In this document: piece after piece, positions 8,316 to 17,680 of the stretch
Layout of the letters: every line of letters begins with the position of its first letter
Numbering within the stretch: the first letter of the stretch is position 1
Source of the DNA: Pantoea eucalypti
GTDB lineage: Bacteria; Pseudomonadota; Gammaproteobacteria; Enterobacterales; Enterobacteriaceae
DNA length: 64,000 bases
Reading direction: 5' to 3'
NCBI RefSeq assembly: GCF_009646115.1
Contig: NZ_CP045721.1
Location: forward strand, 62,001 to 126,000
Notes under the pieces: generated by a model
What the model saw: the letters and a program-made list of their open reading frames with translations, nothing else
What the model was told of the DNA's origin: nothing
The model's database searches: none
Position numbers and translations under genes: made by a program

Positions 8316-9218
8316 TTAACTGATGCTCTGGCCTGCTGTACGTATCAGCTCACTCACTTCCGCCACCAGCTTACGAACCTTATCAGGGATAAAACGGGCG
8401 TCCGGGAAAACGGCATAAAGATAGCGGTCAGGAAGTCGCCAGTCCGGTAAAACCCGTACCAGCCTGCCGGAGGCCAGCGCGTCTGCGCCAATCAGCAGCT
8501 GTAATCCGCCGATCCCCAGTCCCGCCTCAAGGGCCTGCATTAACGCCTCACTGTTGTTAGAACGAAACACGGTTTTCACGGGAACAGACACACTTGTCAT
8601 CCCGGACACCAGCTGCAGCGGCGCATCAGGCAAAATACCGCTAAAACGTATGTGAGGATGCCGCTGTAAGTCATCGGGCGTTTCCGGCATACCGTTTTGC
8701 GCTATCCACTCAGGGGAAGCCACCAGTACGGTTTCAACCGTGATCAGTGAACGGGCCGCCAGCGTGGCAGGCGGTGACTCGCTAAGGCGGATCGCCACAT
8801 CAACGCCCTCCGCAATGAGGTCTGAAAGACGATCCTCAAGCGCGATATTCAGATGCAGCGCAGGATGCGCCTGCTGAAAGGCGATCAGATGCGGCATCAA
8901 CCGGTGCCCTATGCCGCTCGGCAGCTGAATATGCAGTTTGCCGTGAAGCGGCTGCGTGCCAGGCCGCAATTGCTGTTCAAGTTCCTCCATCGCACTGAGC
9001 AGTTGCCTGACCTGCTGCAGATAGTGCTGACCCTGCTCCGTGAGCGCCATTTTTCTCGTCGTTCGGTGTAGCAGCACTACGCCCAAGGCCTCCTCAAGTG
9101 CAGCGATCTGCTGGCTCACCGCCGACTGCTTCATGCCATTTTGCCGTGCCGCCGCTGAGAAGGATCCCGCTTCCGCTACACGGACGAAGGTCTGAATCGC
9201 AGTCAGTTTGTTCTGCAT
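8316..9218 (-). CDS. LysR-family transcriptional regulator
   Basis: 300 residues. The N-terminal HTH (FVRVAEAGSFSAAARQNGMKQSAVSQQIAALEEALG) is followed by the LTEQGQ turn and the C-terminal effector domain. The style matches the large subgroup that regulates a divergent oxidoreductase gene. Here an SDR gene starts about 100 bp away on the opposite strand. The inducer is unknown. Confidence 0.85.
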   Translation of the reverse strand: MQNKLTAIQTFVRVAEAGSFSAAARQNGMKQSAVSQQIAALEEALGVVLLHRTTRKMALTEQGQHYLQQVRQLLSAMEELEQQLRPGTQPLHGKLHIQLPSGIGHRLMPHLIAFQQAHPALHLNIALEDRLSDLIAEGVDVAIRLSESPPATLAARSLITVETVLVASPEWIAQNGMPETPDDLQRHPHIRFSGILPDAPLQLVSGMTSVSVPVKTVFRSNNSEALMQALEAGLGIGGLQLLIGADALASGRLVRVLPDWRLPDRYLYAVFPDARFIPDKVRKLVAEVSELIRTAGQSIS

Positions 9219-9315
9219 TTATTGATTTTCCTGATAAGTGATATCCGGTTCAGGGGATTTAATCAGAATAACGCGCAGGTGAGAATGCGGCTTCTCTCTT
9301 AACAGGGTAATGATC

Positions 9316-10374
9316 ATGAAAATGACGCAGGATAAAAAGGTTGCGCTGGTAGCAGGGGCCAGCGGGATTATCGGCCAGCAACTCAGCCAGGCGCTGGTGG
9401 CCGATCAATGGCAGGTGACCGCGCTGACGCATCAGTCAGACCTGGCGATAAGCGGAACCGAGGTTATCGCGGTGGATTTGCGCGACGTGGAGCAGAGCCA
9501 TGAACGGCTGGCCTCACTGACTGATGTGACCCATATCTTTTACAGCGCATGGCTGAATGCCGCCGACTGGGAGTCGATGGTCGGTCCAAATCTCGCCATG
9601 CTGCAAAATCTGGTGCAAACCCTTGAAAATATCGCTCCGCTTGAGCATGTCAGCCTGATGCAGGGATACAAAGTGTATGGCGCCCATCTCGGACGATTTA
9701 AGACGCCGGCGCGGGAAAGCGATCCCGGCGTGCCCGGTGCCGAATTCAACGCCGCTCAGTTGAACTGGCTGAGCGCACAACAGCAGGGTAAAGCCTGGCA
9801 CTGGAGCGCACCACGGCCCGGCGTGGTCGGCAGTGACCGGTCAGGCAACGTCATGAATCTGGCGCTGAGTCTGGCAATCTATGCTTCAATCTGTCGTGCA
9901 GCTCAGCTGCCTTTACGCTTCCCGGGTTCGCTGGAAACCTGGAACAGTATGGTGGATTTTACCGATGCGGCATTGCTGGCTGACGCCACGATCTGGGCAG
10001 CGCGCAACGCTGACGCACGCAATCAGGCGTTTAATATTAACAACGGCGATCTCTGGCGCTGGAGCGAGCTGTGGCCTGTCATTGCAGAATGGTTTGCGCT
10101 GGATATCGCGCCGCCCGTTTCACTCTCTTTCCGCCAGATGTTCAGGGACTATCGTACGCTGTGGCGAGACATCGCTGCAGATAACACACTCGTCGAGGCC
10201 GATATTCTGGCGCTGAGTGACGGGACTTTCGCTGATTTTGTCTTTGGCTGGAATTACGACATGTTTGGCGACGGCAGCAAGCTGCGTCGGGCAGGTTTTA
10301 ACGGTTATCGTGCAACGGATGAGATGTTCTGCGATCTGTTTGCCCACTTCCGGTCATCGCGAATGATTCCGTGA
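9316..10374 (+). CDS. PRISE-type SDR oxidoreductase
   Basis: 352 residues from the ATG at 9316, which has AGGG 8 bases upstream; ATGs at 9310 and 9322 are alternatives. The extended short-chain dehydrogenase fold shows the NAD(P) loop GASGIIGQQL near residue 15. A THIFYSAW strand and an MQGYKVYG segment replace the usual YxxxK site, a hallmark of the progesterone 5-beta-reductase/iridoid synthase-like (PRISE) family, which reduces activated enone bonds. Substrate unknown. Divergent LysR at 8316 is the probable regulator. The C-terminal WNYDMFGDGSKLRRAGF stretch fits the same family. Confidence 0.75.
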   Translation: MKMTQDKKVALVAGASGIIGQQLSQALVADQWQVTALTHQSDLAISGTEVIAVDLRDVEQSHERLASLTDVTHIFYSAWLNAADWESMVGPNLAMLQNLVQTLENIAPLEHVSLMQGYKVYGAHLGRFKTPARESDPGVPGAEFNAAQLNWLSAQQQGKAWHWSAPRPGVVGSDRSGNVMNLALSLAIYASICRAAQLPLRFPGSLETWNSMVDFTDAALLADATIWAARNADARNQAFNINNGDLWRWSELWPVIAEWFALDIAPPVSLSFRQMFRDYRTLWRDIAADNTLVEADILALSDGTFADFVFGWNYDMFGDGSKLRRAGFNGYRATDEMFCDLFAHFRSSRMIP

Positions 10375-10388
10375 TAAAACGGTAAAGC

Positions 10389-10415
10389 GCAGAGAGCGGG
10401 AATATCGCTCTCTGC
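10389..10415. terminator. Bidirectional terminator between SDR gene and rluF
   Basis: A perfect 10-bp stem (GCAGAGAGCG at 10389-10398 with CGCTCTCTGC at 10406-10415), 7-nt loop, between two convergent genes. Confidence 0.7.
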
Positions 10416-10427
10416 CTCAGGAAGATT

Positions 10428-11306
10428 TTAGCGCCCTTTCTTCTTACGTCCCGGCTGCACAAAGCGCTTGCGTGAAGCACCATTCGCATCGGCTTTTTCA
10501 GCCGGTTTAGCGGCACGCTTCTGTGGCTTACTCGCGGCGGCAGCTTTCGCCGGGGCTTTGGCTTTCTTCGCCGGTTTGTCTTCTGACGAGGAGTTCTCCA
10601 GCAGTTTAAACAGCTCTACGAGTTCGTCGTCGGTGAGATCGCGCCATTCACCCAGCGGTAACCCTTTGAGATTGACGTTCATGATGCGGGTACGCTCAAG
10701 CTTCGTCACTTCAAAGCCGAAATGCTTACACATACGACGGATCTGGCGATTCAGCCCCTGAACCAGGGTAATGCGGAAGACAAACGGGGCTTCCTTTTTC
10801 ACTTTGCATTTTTTGGTCACCGTGCCCAGCATCGGCACGCCTGCGCTCATCCCGGCAATAAATTCATCGGTGATCGGCTTGTCGACAGTCACGACATACT
10901 CTTTTTCGTGATTGTTACCGGCCCGCAGTATCTTGTTGACCAGATCGCCATGATTGGTGAGGAAAATCAGGCCCTGAGAATCTTTATCGAGTCGGCCAAT
11001 CGGGAAGACGCGCTTGCTGTGATTGACGAAGTCGCTGATGTTATCGCGCTCGCCTTCTTCCATCGTGGTGATGATCCCGACGGGCTTGTTCAGGGCAATC
11101 AGCACCAAATCGTCTTCGTCGCGCGGCTCGATCAGCTGACCATTCACTTTCACCACATCGCCTGCAAATACCTGCGCGCCCACAGAGGCGCGTTTGCCGT
11201 TAATGAAAACGTTGCCCTGCTCGATATAACGATCGGCGTCACGACGAGAGCAGATGCCGCTCTCGCTGATGTATTTATTGAGACGAGTTGATGAGTCAGT
11301 CAGCAT
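10428..11306 (-). CDS. rluF: 23S rRNA pseudouridine(2604) synthase RluF
   Basis: 292 residues. An S4 RNA-binding domain at about residues 7-55 ([22 protein letters not shown]) precedes the RsuA/RluB/E/F catalytic core with the conserved aspartate in [37 protein letters not shown] segment matches E. coli RluF. The C-terminal 50 residues are a low-complexity Lys/Ala tail that probably binds RNA non-specifically; E. coli RluF has a similar tail. Cytoplasmic. Transcribed alone and stopped by the shared hairpin at 10389. Confidence 0.92.
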   Translation of the reverse strand: MLTDSSTRLNKYISESGICSRRDADRYIEQGNVFINGKRASVGAQVFAGDVVKVNGQLIEPRDEDDLVLIALNKPVGIITTMEEGERDNISDFVNHSKRVFPIGRLDKDSQGLIFLTNHGDLVNKILRAGNNHEKEYVVTVDKPITDEFIAGMSAGVPMLGTVTKKCKVKKEAPFVFRITLVQGLNRQIRRMCKHFGFEVTKLERTRIMNVNLKGLPLGEWRDLTDDELVELFKLLENSSSEDKPAKKAKAPAKAAAASKPQKRAAKPAEKADANGASRKRFVQPGRKKKGR

Positions 11307-11410
11307 GATTCCTCCAAAAAACGCGGACTATACCTTACCGGTGGGGGGCTTGCGAAGCCTTTGTACGGGAAACTTTTGCCACTTTTTGCCCGCCTGGCCG
11401 TGGTCCGCAT

Positions 11411-11881
11411 TTACAGGTCAATCGACATCTCCATACAACGCAACGCGCAGCCCGCCAGCTTTGACGGATAAAGACTTTCTCCCAGCGGCCGGAAACCATG
11501 CTGCTCATAAAAGCTCACGGCGTTTGGCGTCGACTCAAGCGTTAAGCGGCGATATCCACGCTGCAGCGCCTCCGCTTTGATAGTGTCAATGATCCGGCCC
11601 GCCATTCCCTGTCCGGCGAAGCCTGGCAGCGTAAAAATGGCTTCGACGCTGGCGGCAGCGAGATCAAGCGATCCTGTCGCCACCGGCACGCCGTCCGGAC
11701 CATCAATCACGAAGAAGAGATTCACGCGAATCATCGCAGGAAAGCTGGCGGGCATGCGGTCCGGCGTCCAGGCGGCAAGGACATCGGGAGGATAAACGTG
11801 CTGACAGCCGTGACGAATGGCCAGATTACGGATATTCCATAACGTGTGCGCCTCTTCGGGCGATGCCTGTCTGACAATCAT
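11411..11881 (-). CDS. GNAT-family N-acetyltransferase
   Basis: 156 residues with the GNAT order of motifs: an N-terminal IVRQASPEEA strand, VEAIFTLPGFAGQGMAGRII (motif A, acetyl-CoA pyrophosphate loop QGMAGR) near residues 85-105, and VSFYEQHGFRPLG (motif B). It transfers acetyl from acetyl-CoA to an unknown amine. It lies alone between rluF and the autotransporter gene, same strand, with no evident partner. Confidence 0.8.
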   Translation of the reverse strand: MIVRQASPEEAHTLWNIRNLAIRHGCQHVYPPDVLAAWTPDRMPASFPAMIRVNLFFVIDGPDGVPVATGSLDLAAASVEAIFTLPGFAGQGMAGRIIDTIKAEALQRGYRRLTLESTPNAVSFYEQHGFRPLGESLYPSKLAGCALRCMEMSIDL

Positions 11882-11960
11882 GATGCCCTCCGGCTCCTGA
11901 ACAGAGCCGTTACGTTAGCACACCGCGATGCGGGGATCTCCAATCCCTGACAGGTTCAGA

Positions 11961-12000
11961 TGTCGTCAGCCATTACCTCTTTGCGTAATGACAGACGACA
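11961..12000. terminator. Inverted repeat downstream of the autotransporter gene
   Basis: TGTCGTC at 11961-11967 pairs with GACGACA at 11994-12000, with a second inner 6-bp pairing (CATTAC/GTAATG). It lies 19 bp beyond the stop of the minus-strand autotransporter gene. There is no clear T-run, so the terminator role is tentative. Confidence 0.4.
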
Positions 12001-12018
12001 GAGTTTAAAGCAGAGCAG

Positions 12019-13992
12019 TTAAAAGCGGGCGTTAAGTCCGACGTTCCATGTCACCTGATGCGTGTCGCTGTTGCCTGCCACTGCTGAGACGCCCGCAAAG
12101 GCATTGACCGATGCGCCAATCGGCACACTCGCCCCGACCGCCATATCGATCCAGTTATCGTCACGCGAGCCGCTGTTGCGGGTAAAGGCGGTGCGTGTCG
12201 ATTTCAGTCCGGCGGTGACGGCAGAGTCGGTATCACCAAACTGGTGGTTATAGCTGACCTGCGCCCAGGGATTGATTAACAAATCCTTACTGTCGATACG
12301 CCAGCCGACGGAGCCGATTTGGGAATGCAGTGTCTGGTCGCCAAAGCGCATAGAAGTACTGCTGTTCCCCTCTTCTTTATACCCATCGACCTGGGTGTAA
12401 TCCAGCGCATAGCTTGCCATCGGGCCGGTGGAGACATAGCGACCCAGCGGCAAATCCCAGCCGGTCTGTACCCGCATTCCCAGCACTTTGCCATCACTGC
12501 TGCCCTTTTCAGTACGTGTCGCGGGTCCCAGCCTGATCTGACGCTCAATATCATCAAAGTTGAGATCGGCATAATGGGCATCCGCATTAATCCATCCGCC
12601 ATCGAAATAATTGAACTGACTCCAGAGCGCCACCAGATTGCCGCGTAAACGGTAATCAAAGCGCGACGAAGGATCCTGGCGTTGCGAGGTGGCGGAAAGC
12701 ATCGCGCCGGCCTGCCAGTGATCGGTCAGCTGATAGCCCACACCTACGGTGCCAGTGGCGCTGGTGGCATCGCCATCAGGCAGGCTGTCACCGCGAAAAT
12801 CTCGCTGTTGCCCGGCATAACCGCCGAACACAGTAAACTCGCCAGCGCTGGCGGGCTGCTGACGCTGCTGCTGCAGATGACCGTCGAGCGTGTTATGCGC
12901 ATCGCCCACCAGCATCGACGGTGCCTGAGCTAGCGCCGCCACCTGCAGCGGCGCATTCAGCACCGACTCAATATAATCGGCGATCAGCGCATGCACTGCC
13001 GGGCTGGGATGCAGCCGGTCGGCGAACAGATATTGCTGTGACTGAGAAAATCCAGGCGTCGAGGAGGTGCAGTCCATTGATGAGACACCTGGCGGGCAAG
13101 CCATGCCCGCCGTATTGCTGAGTCCATACAGACGCGGATTATCAATCACCTCATTAAACAGGCCATTGATATCCACCCGCGCGATGTTCCCGCGTGCTGT
13201 CAGCAGACCCTGCTCTTCAGCCTGATTGTAACGATCGGTCAGTGTCGCAGCCTCCTGACTCAGTAATTGCCAGGCAGCAATCAGCTGTTGCGCAAGAGCA
13301 TCCCGGATAAGTGGAATCGAAGAGACCTGTCCCGCCGCCTCGTTTAGCGCAGTTTCAATCGCCTGCTCTCTTGCGGCCCGGTCAGGCGTGGTGGTGGTGC
13401 TCAGCGACTGAAACAGCGCCGCCGTCGCGGGTTGCGCAGCCGGGCCAAGTACCTGCAATATCGCCTGCAACAAAGCAGGCGTTGCGCCAACATTCGGCAC
13501 CGTCGGCACAATCACCGTTCCGGCCCCGGCATTCAGCAACCGGCTGACCTGTGAGGCCGCTGCACTGGCACTGTTATCCACGATCTGCTGTGCAGCCAGC
13601 GGCGCCAGGGCTGCCGCCGCCAGATCATTACCACCAATCCAGTGAATGTAGAGACCGTTCGGGTCAGCCCGTCCCCCACGCGCCGCAAGATAGCTATCAA
13701 GTTGATCCTGGGTATTAAACAGCGGATTGATCGCCGGCACTGCAACCGCGCCACCCTCGGCATAGTTGTTACCACCCAGGGATGAGGGACGCAGGGTATC
13801 GCCCAGCGACTGCGCCAGAATCTCGTCATAAAGCGGATGAGTCGCGCCATCGTAGGTAAAGCGGCCTACGTTGCCGCCATCACTCAGGCTATCGCCAAAC
13901 ACGGTGAGATCGCTCCATGCCGCAGCAGGTAAAGGGGACAACAGGCTCAGGGTCGCACAGCAGAAAAGGTATTGCGCGTGAAGGGGTTTCAT
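12019..13992 (-). CDS. estA: EstA-type GDSL esterase autotransporter
   Basis: 657 residues from the ATG at 13992, which has GGAG 6 bases upstream and begins a clear signal peptide (MKPLHAQ...LPAAAW); the frame is open further upstream but without a signal. The passenger (about 25-390) is a GDSL/SGNH esterase: block I serine in FGDSLSDGG, WIGGNDL (block III) and the Asp/His pair in DRLHPSP (block V). The rest is a type Va beta-barrel ending in phenylalanine (GLNARF), as Bam substrates do. It resembles Pseudomonas EstA, a surface-anchored esterase linked to motility and rhamnolipid, though its role here is unknown. Length matches the family. Confidence 0.88.
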   Translation of the reverse strand: MKPLHAQYLFCCATLSLLSPLPAAAWSDLTVFGDSLSDGGNVGRFTYDGATHPLYDEILAQSLGDTLRPSSLGGNNYAEGGAVAVPAINPLFNTQDQLDSYLAARGGRADPNGLYIHWIGGNDLAAAALAPLAAQQIVDNSASAAASQVSRLLNAGAGTVIVPTVPNVGATPALLQAILQVLGPAAQPATAALFQSLSTTTTPDRAAREQAIETALNEAAGQVSSIPLIRDALAQQLIAAWQLLSQEAATLTDRYNQAEEQGLLTARGNIARVDINGLFNEVIDNPRLYGLSNTAGMACPPGVSSMDCTSSTPGFSQSQQYLFADRLHPSPAVHALIADYIESVLNAPLQVAALAQAPSMLVGDAHNTLDGHLQQQRQQPASAGEFTVFGGYAGQQRDFRGDSLPDGDATSATGTVGVGYQLTDHWQAGAMLSATSQRQDPSSRFDYRLRGNLVALWSQFNYFDGGWINADAHYADLNFDDIERQIRLGPATRTEKGSSDGKVLGMRVQTGWDLPLGRYVSTGPMASYALDYTQVDGYKEEGNSSTSMRFGDQTLHSQIGSVGWRIDSKDLLINPWAQVSYNHQFGDTDSAVTAGLKSTRTAFTRNSGSRDDNWIDMAVGASVPIGASVNAFAGVSAVAGNSDTHQVTWNVGLNARF

Positions 13993-14198
13993 CAGCAGCT
14001 CCGCACAAATCAAAATTTTGAGAAAAAAAGCGTCGTAACCGCACCCACTGGCGCAGCAAGCTGTAAGCGTAGTCGTCTCAGAAAATGGGCGGCAGAAAAG
14101 ACGCGATCGCGGTCGCAAAGCCGAAAAATTTGGCTTAAAGATGAGCCGGAAAATCCGGTTAACCTGAAAGGCATACCGCTTCGGCTCAGTAGTGATGA

Positions 14199-15089
14199 CT
14201 ACTTTTTGCTGACGGGTTTCAACCCGCGATTGAGATCCTGTAAACGCTTCATAGTTTTCACCGTGCGCTGCGGCAGCGTGGAAGCCACCGACAGGATTAG
14301 CATCTCCAGGCAAACCATAATCGTGCCGTGCAGGGGAATGCGTCCCTTCTCACCGCCACGGGGCACATTGATCACTACATCCGCTTCTCTCGCAAAAAAG
14401 GAGTCGGTGGCATTAGTCAGCAGAATAACCGGGATGTCGAGCCGCTTTGCTTCTCGCACCACGGCCGTGCCTTCGCGGTGTGCAGACTGCTGGGCCATCA
14501 TCACCAGCACATCGCCGCGCTGAAGCGCCAGCATTTGTTCTGCCAGTGCAATACCGGCGCGATTCAGGGAGAAGGCGGGGAGACCAATACGGTTTAGCAG
14601 CCGCACGCTGTAGTCCGCAAGAATCCCCGAGGCATTAATGCCAAAGATAGCGACTTCCCGCGCTTCGCCCAGCAGCGCGACGGCATCCGCTACCGCCACC
14701 CGATTATGCGGTTGCGACAGCACCTCACAGGCATAACGATGACCATCCAGCACAAAGTCGATGGCGCTGTTCACATCGCTGGTCACCTCACTGACGGTGG
14801 TGATCATCTTATCTTCTGAAGTCAGCGAGGGACCAAACCAGGCCTTAAGCGTCTGTTTGAGGTCGCGCAGACCGCTAAAACCCAGAGCCTGAATAGCGCG
14901 GATCACAGTGGCATCAGAGGTGTGATTCGCTACGGCGATCTCAAGCGCGGTGCTCTCCAGTACCGTTTCCCGCTGTTGATCGATATAGCGCGCTACGGCC
15001 AGCAGACGCGGAGAAAGCTGTTTTTCGCGGGCACGAAGGCGTTCAGCGACCACATCCACTCTGTTTTTAACGGGTCTGTTCTGTTTCAT
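14199..15089 (-). CDS. RpiR/MurR-family regulator (HTH + SIS)
   Basis: 296 residues. An N-terminal HTH_6 domain (residues about 15-90, with ESTALEIAVANHTSDATVIRAIQALGFSGLRDLK) is followed by a SIS sugar-phosphate-binding domain (130-260; VAIFGINASGI, VLVMMAQQSAHREGT). RpiR proteins usually sense sugar phosphates. Here the gene faces a TonB receptor/binding-protein pair, with TGTAGT inverted repeats of HexR/RpiR style in the gap, so a transport target is likely. The sensed molecule is unknown. The 14199 end lies about 200 bp from the autotransporter start. Confidence 0.85.
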   Translation of the reverse strand: MKQNRPVKNRVDVVAERLRAREKQLSPRLLAVARYIDQQRETVLESTALEIAVANHTSDATVIRAIQALGFSGLRDLKQTLKAWFGPSLTSEDKMITTVSEVTSDVNSAIDFVLDGHRYACEVLSQPHNRVAVADAVALLGEAREVAIFGINASGILADYSVRLLNRIGLPAFSLNRAGIALAEQMLALQRGDVLVMMAQQSAHREGTAVVREAKRLDIPVILLTNATDSFFAREADVVINVPRGGEKGRIPLHGTIMVCLEMLILSVASTLPQRTVKTMKRLQDLNRGLKPVSKK

Positions 15090-15167
15090 GCTGCTCCTGC
15101 TGCTGACCTTACAAATCTGTAATGCTCACTCCCGGTCTGATCCAGGCGTGACAATTTCAGGTCTCAA

Positions 15168-15201
15168 AAATGTAGTGAAAGCCTCATTACGCTTTACATT
15201 T
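15168..15201. promoter_or_regulatory. Degenerate RpiR-like inverted repeat
   Basis: AAATGTAGTGAAA at 15168-15180 is partly mirrored by TTTACATTT at 15193-15201. It lies just upstream of the rpiR-like gene, so it may serve autoregulation. Weaker than the site at 15322. Confidence 0.4.
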
Positions 15202-15250
15202 CACCTGAAAAAGCCAGGGATTAAACACTACTCCTACATCCCACAACGAA

Positions 15251-15277
15251 TAAATAATCATTATTATCAATGATATA
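15251..15277. promoter_or_regulatory. Fur-box-like sequence
   Basis: The AT-rich stretch ATAATCATTATTATCAATGA resembles overlapping NATWAT hexamers of a Fur box. It sits about 300 bp before the TonB receptor gene, between the two divergent genes. Confidence 0.5.
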
Positions 15278-15321
15278 AAATCATACCTGAATTGTTTTTT
15301 TATAAAAAGTGACGCGATAAA

Positions 15322-15362
15322 AATGTAGTAAAAACTCTTCAAATTTTGTTTACTACTACATT
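15322..15362. promoter_or_regulatory. RpiR/HexR-type inverted repeat before the receptor gene
   Basis: AATGTAGTAAA at 15322-15332 is mirrored by TTTACTACTACATT at 15349-15362, with a 3-nt insertion in the right arm. The half-site resembles the TGTARTWWW arm of HexR operators. It is the best candidate operator for the adjacent RpiR-family regulator. Confidence 0.5.
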
Positions 15363-15371
15363 ACCTGATGT

Positions 15372-15390
15372 TTGAATGATTCTCAATTAC
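15372..15390 (+). promoter_or_regulatory. Second Fur-box-like site
   Basis: A 19-bp stretch centred on AATGATTCTCAA matches about 11-12 of the 19 positions of the consensus Fur box. It overlaps the probable core promoter of the TonB receptor operon. Confidence 0.5.
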
Positions 15391-15559
15391 AGATGAGAAG
15401 TATTGTCGTCCGGGCAACGTCATGATGTCTGAACGCTGATGCGCTTCTCCTCTGCTTAAAGCGCTGCATATTGCAGACCACCTCCAGGGAAGCCCTGCAT
15501 GACCGACAGCCATCAGGGCGTATTAGCTTCAGAAACTGCCAGTAACAGACACGAAAAAA

Positions 15560-17680
15560 ATGAAAAACAAAGACACACGATATCCGGCCCGACACCCTGC
15601 TCTGGTCATGGCGATTTTCGGCAGCATTATGCTGCCACAGGTCAGTGCAGCAACCGACAGCGCACCGGATATGACCGTGACCGCGGATGCCAGTCCAGAG
15701 GGAAATTACAGCGCCAGCGAGACCAGCGTTGCCAGCAAAATGCCCACCGCGCGACTCGATGAGGTGCAGTCGGTCAGCGTGGTCACGCAGCAGCAACTGG
15801 AGGATTTTCAGGCCAGCTCACTGGCAGATGCGATGCGCTTTGTCAGTGGCGTCTCGGAGGCGAACACGCTGGCAGGCACCGAAGATGGCTTTGTACGGCG
15901 CGGTTTTGGCAGCAACGCCGATGGGTCGATTTACCGGGATGGTATCCGCAGCAGCCAGGGTCTCAATTTTGATGCGACGACTGAAAGGGTTGAGGTGCTG
16001 AAAGGTTCCTCTTCCCTGCTGTATGGCATTCAGAATCCGGGTGGCGTTATCAATGTGGTCAGTAAAAAGCCGCAGTATAACTGGCACTCCAGCGTCACCG
16101 GACGGTATGCCAGTGAGGGTGGCGGTGCTGGCACGGTGGATGTCACCGGTCCGTTGGGCAACGGTTTTGCCTTCCGGCTAATCGCCGAAAAGCAGAATCA
16201 GGATTACTGGCGCAACTTTGGCAATGAAGAGCACACACTACTTGCGCCATCGCTGCAGTGGTTCGGCGAGCAGGCCAGCTTTCTGATCAGCTATGCGGAC
16301 TATCGCTATGACATCCCGTACGATCGTGGCACCGCGTTTATCGACGGCAAGCCGATTGATATTGGCTACAAAGATCGTCTGGATGATAAAGCTAACCATG
16401 CCTGGGGCCATAACAGAACCCTGAATGCCCATTATGACTGGCAGTTTAATGATGAGTGGCGCACCCGGTTAACGCTTGGCTGGAACCAGCGGCAATATGA
16501 TAATAATGAAGTGCGCGTAACGGCGGTGAATGCCACCAGCGGCGTGGTGACACGTCGGGCCGATGCCAATCGCGGGTTTAACCACAAAACCAAATATGTA
16601 AGCTGGGATCTGATGGGCAACCCTGAAATCCTGGGGATGCAGCACGCGCTGGTGGCGGGCACCGACTATGAGATGAACCAGACTTATCGTGCTCATCAGT
16701 ATCAGGGCAAGGTCAATCGCCAGTTCAATTACTTAAATCCCGACTATGACATGCTGTCGCCGGTCACAGACGCCAGCACAGAGAACACCGCTGCGGCTAA
16801 TAACCTGAACCGTATCCATAGCCGGTCGCTTTACGCTAAAGACAGCATTTCACTGACACAGGACTGGATTGTGGTACTGGGTGGTCGTTATCAGCATTAT
16901 GAGCAGCGTGCCTCTCGTGGCTTCAATCCGCAGATTGAAACCCTGAACGATGAGGGCAATAAGTTTCTGCCGCAGGCGGGAGTCATCTACAAACTTACCC
17001 CTGACCTCTCTTTCTACACCAGCGTCAGCAAATCTTTCACGCCTTCAACGGATGTGGATGATGAGGGTAACGTCGGCAAACCTGAGCAGGGAACCAGCTG
17101 GGAAGTGGGCAGCAAATGGCAGCTGTCGCCGAAACTCCTCGCCACCGTGGCGCTCTACCGTATCGATGAAAGGTTGATGTCGCTGAATATTAATGGCAGC
17201 ACGCGAGCCATTGATAAAGCCCGTTCGACCGGTGCTGAGTTTGAGCTGAATGGCGAAATTGCGCCTGGCTGGGATTTGAGTGCGAACTACAGCTATGATC
17301 AGGCAGAAATTGTCAGTGACCGGGTTAATCCGGATAACAACGGTAACCGTCTGCAGAATGCCCCGCGTCATGCCGGTGCGCTTTACCTGAGTCATGAAAT
17401 GCAGGTCAGCGGCCTGCCCGGCTCGCTGCGGCTCGGCGGCGGTGCGCGATATGTCGGCAGTCGTGCAGGCGATCCCGACAACAGCTTCACCCTGCCCGAC
17501 TACGTAGTGGCTGACAGCTTCGTCGCATGGAAAAACCGCCTGTTCGGCGAAAAAACGGAGCTGCGTCTGAACATTAATAACCTGTTTAACCAGCACTATT
17601 ACACCTCAAGCGGCGGCAATCTGCGCGTCCGTGAAGGCGAAACCCGCAATCTGATGGTACAGGCCCGTGTTGAATTTTAA
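15560..17680 (+). CDS. TonB-dependent siderophore receptor
   Basis: 706 residues. A signal peptide ends near residue 30 (PQVSA). A TonB-box-like DMTVTA follows, then a plug domain (VVTQQQLEDFQ; LKGSSSLLYGIQNPGGVINVVSKKP) and a 22-strand-type barrel ending in phenylalanine (VQARVEF). The LLYG..NPGGVIN plug motif is typical of ferric hydroxamate/catecholate receptors of the FhuA/FpvA type. The exact siderophore cannot be read. The start ATG has only a weak ribosome site. Fur-like and RpiR-like sites lie upstream. It overlaps the downstream binding-protein gene by 14 bp. Confidence 0.88.
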   Translation: MKNKDTRYPARHPALVMAIFGSIMLPQVSAATDSAPDMTVTADASPEGNYSASETSVASKMPTARLDEVQSVSVVTQQQLEDFQASSLADAMRFVSGVSEANTLAGTEDGFVRRGFGSNADGSIYRDGIRSSQGLNFDATTERVEVLKGSSSLLYGIQNPGGVINVVSKKPQYNWHSSVTGRYASEGGGAGTVDVTGPLGNGFAFRLIAEKQNQDYWRNFGNEEHTLLAPSLQWFGEQASFLISYADYRYDIPYDRGTAFIDGKPIDIGYKDRLDDKANHAWGHNRTLNAHYDWQFNDEWRTRLTLGWNQRQYDNNEVRVTAVNATSGVVTRRADANRGFNHKTKYVSWDLMGNPEILGMQHALVAGTDYEMNQTYRAHQYQGKVNRQFNYLNPDYDMLSPVTDASTENTAAANNLNRIHSRSLYAKDSISLTQDWIVVLGGRYQHYEQRASRGFNPQIETLNDEGNKFLPQAGVIYKLTPDLSFYTSVSKSFTPSTDVDDEGNVGKPEQGTSWEVGSKWQLSPKLLATVALYRIDERLMSLNINGSTRAIDKARSTGAEFELNGEIAPGWDLSANYSYDQAEIVSDRVNPDNNGNRLQNAPRHAGALYLSHEMQVSGLPGSLRLGGGARYVGSRAGDPDNSFTLPDYVVADSFVAWKNRLFGEKTELRLNINNLFNQHYYTSSGGNLRVREGETRNLMVQARVEF

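Noticed and set aside
12019..14313. Longer 764-residue form of the autotransporter
   Set aside because: The upstream 107 residues are not like a signal peptide, and the ATG at 13992 has GGAG and begins a normal signal.
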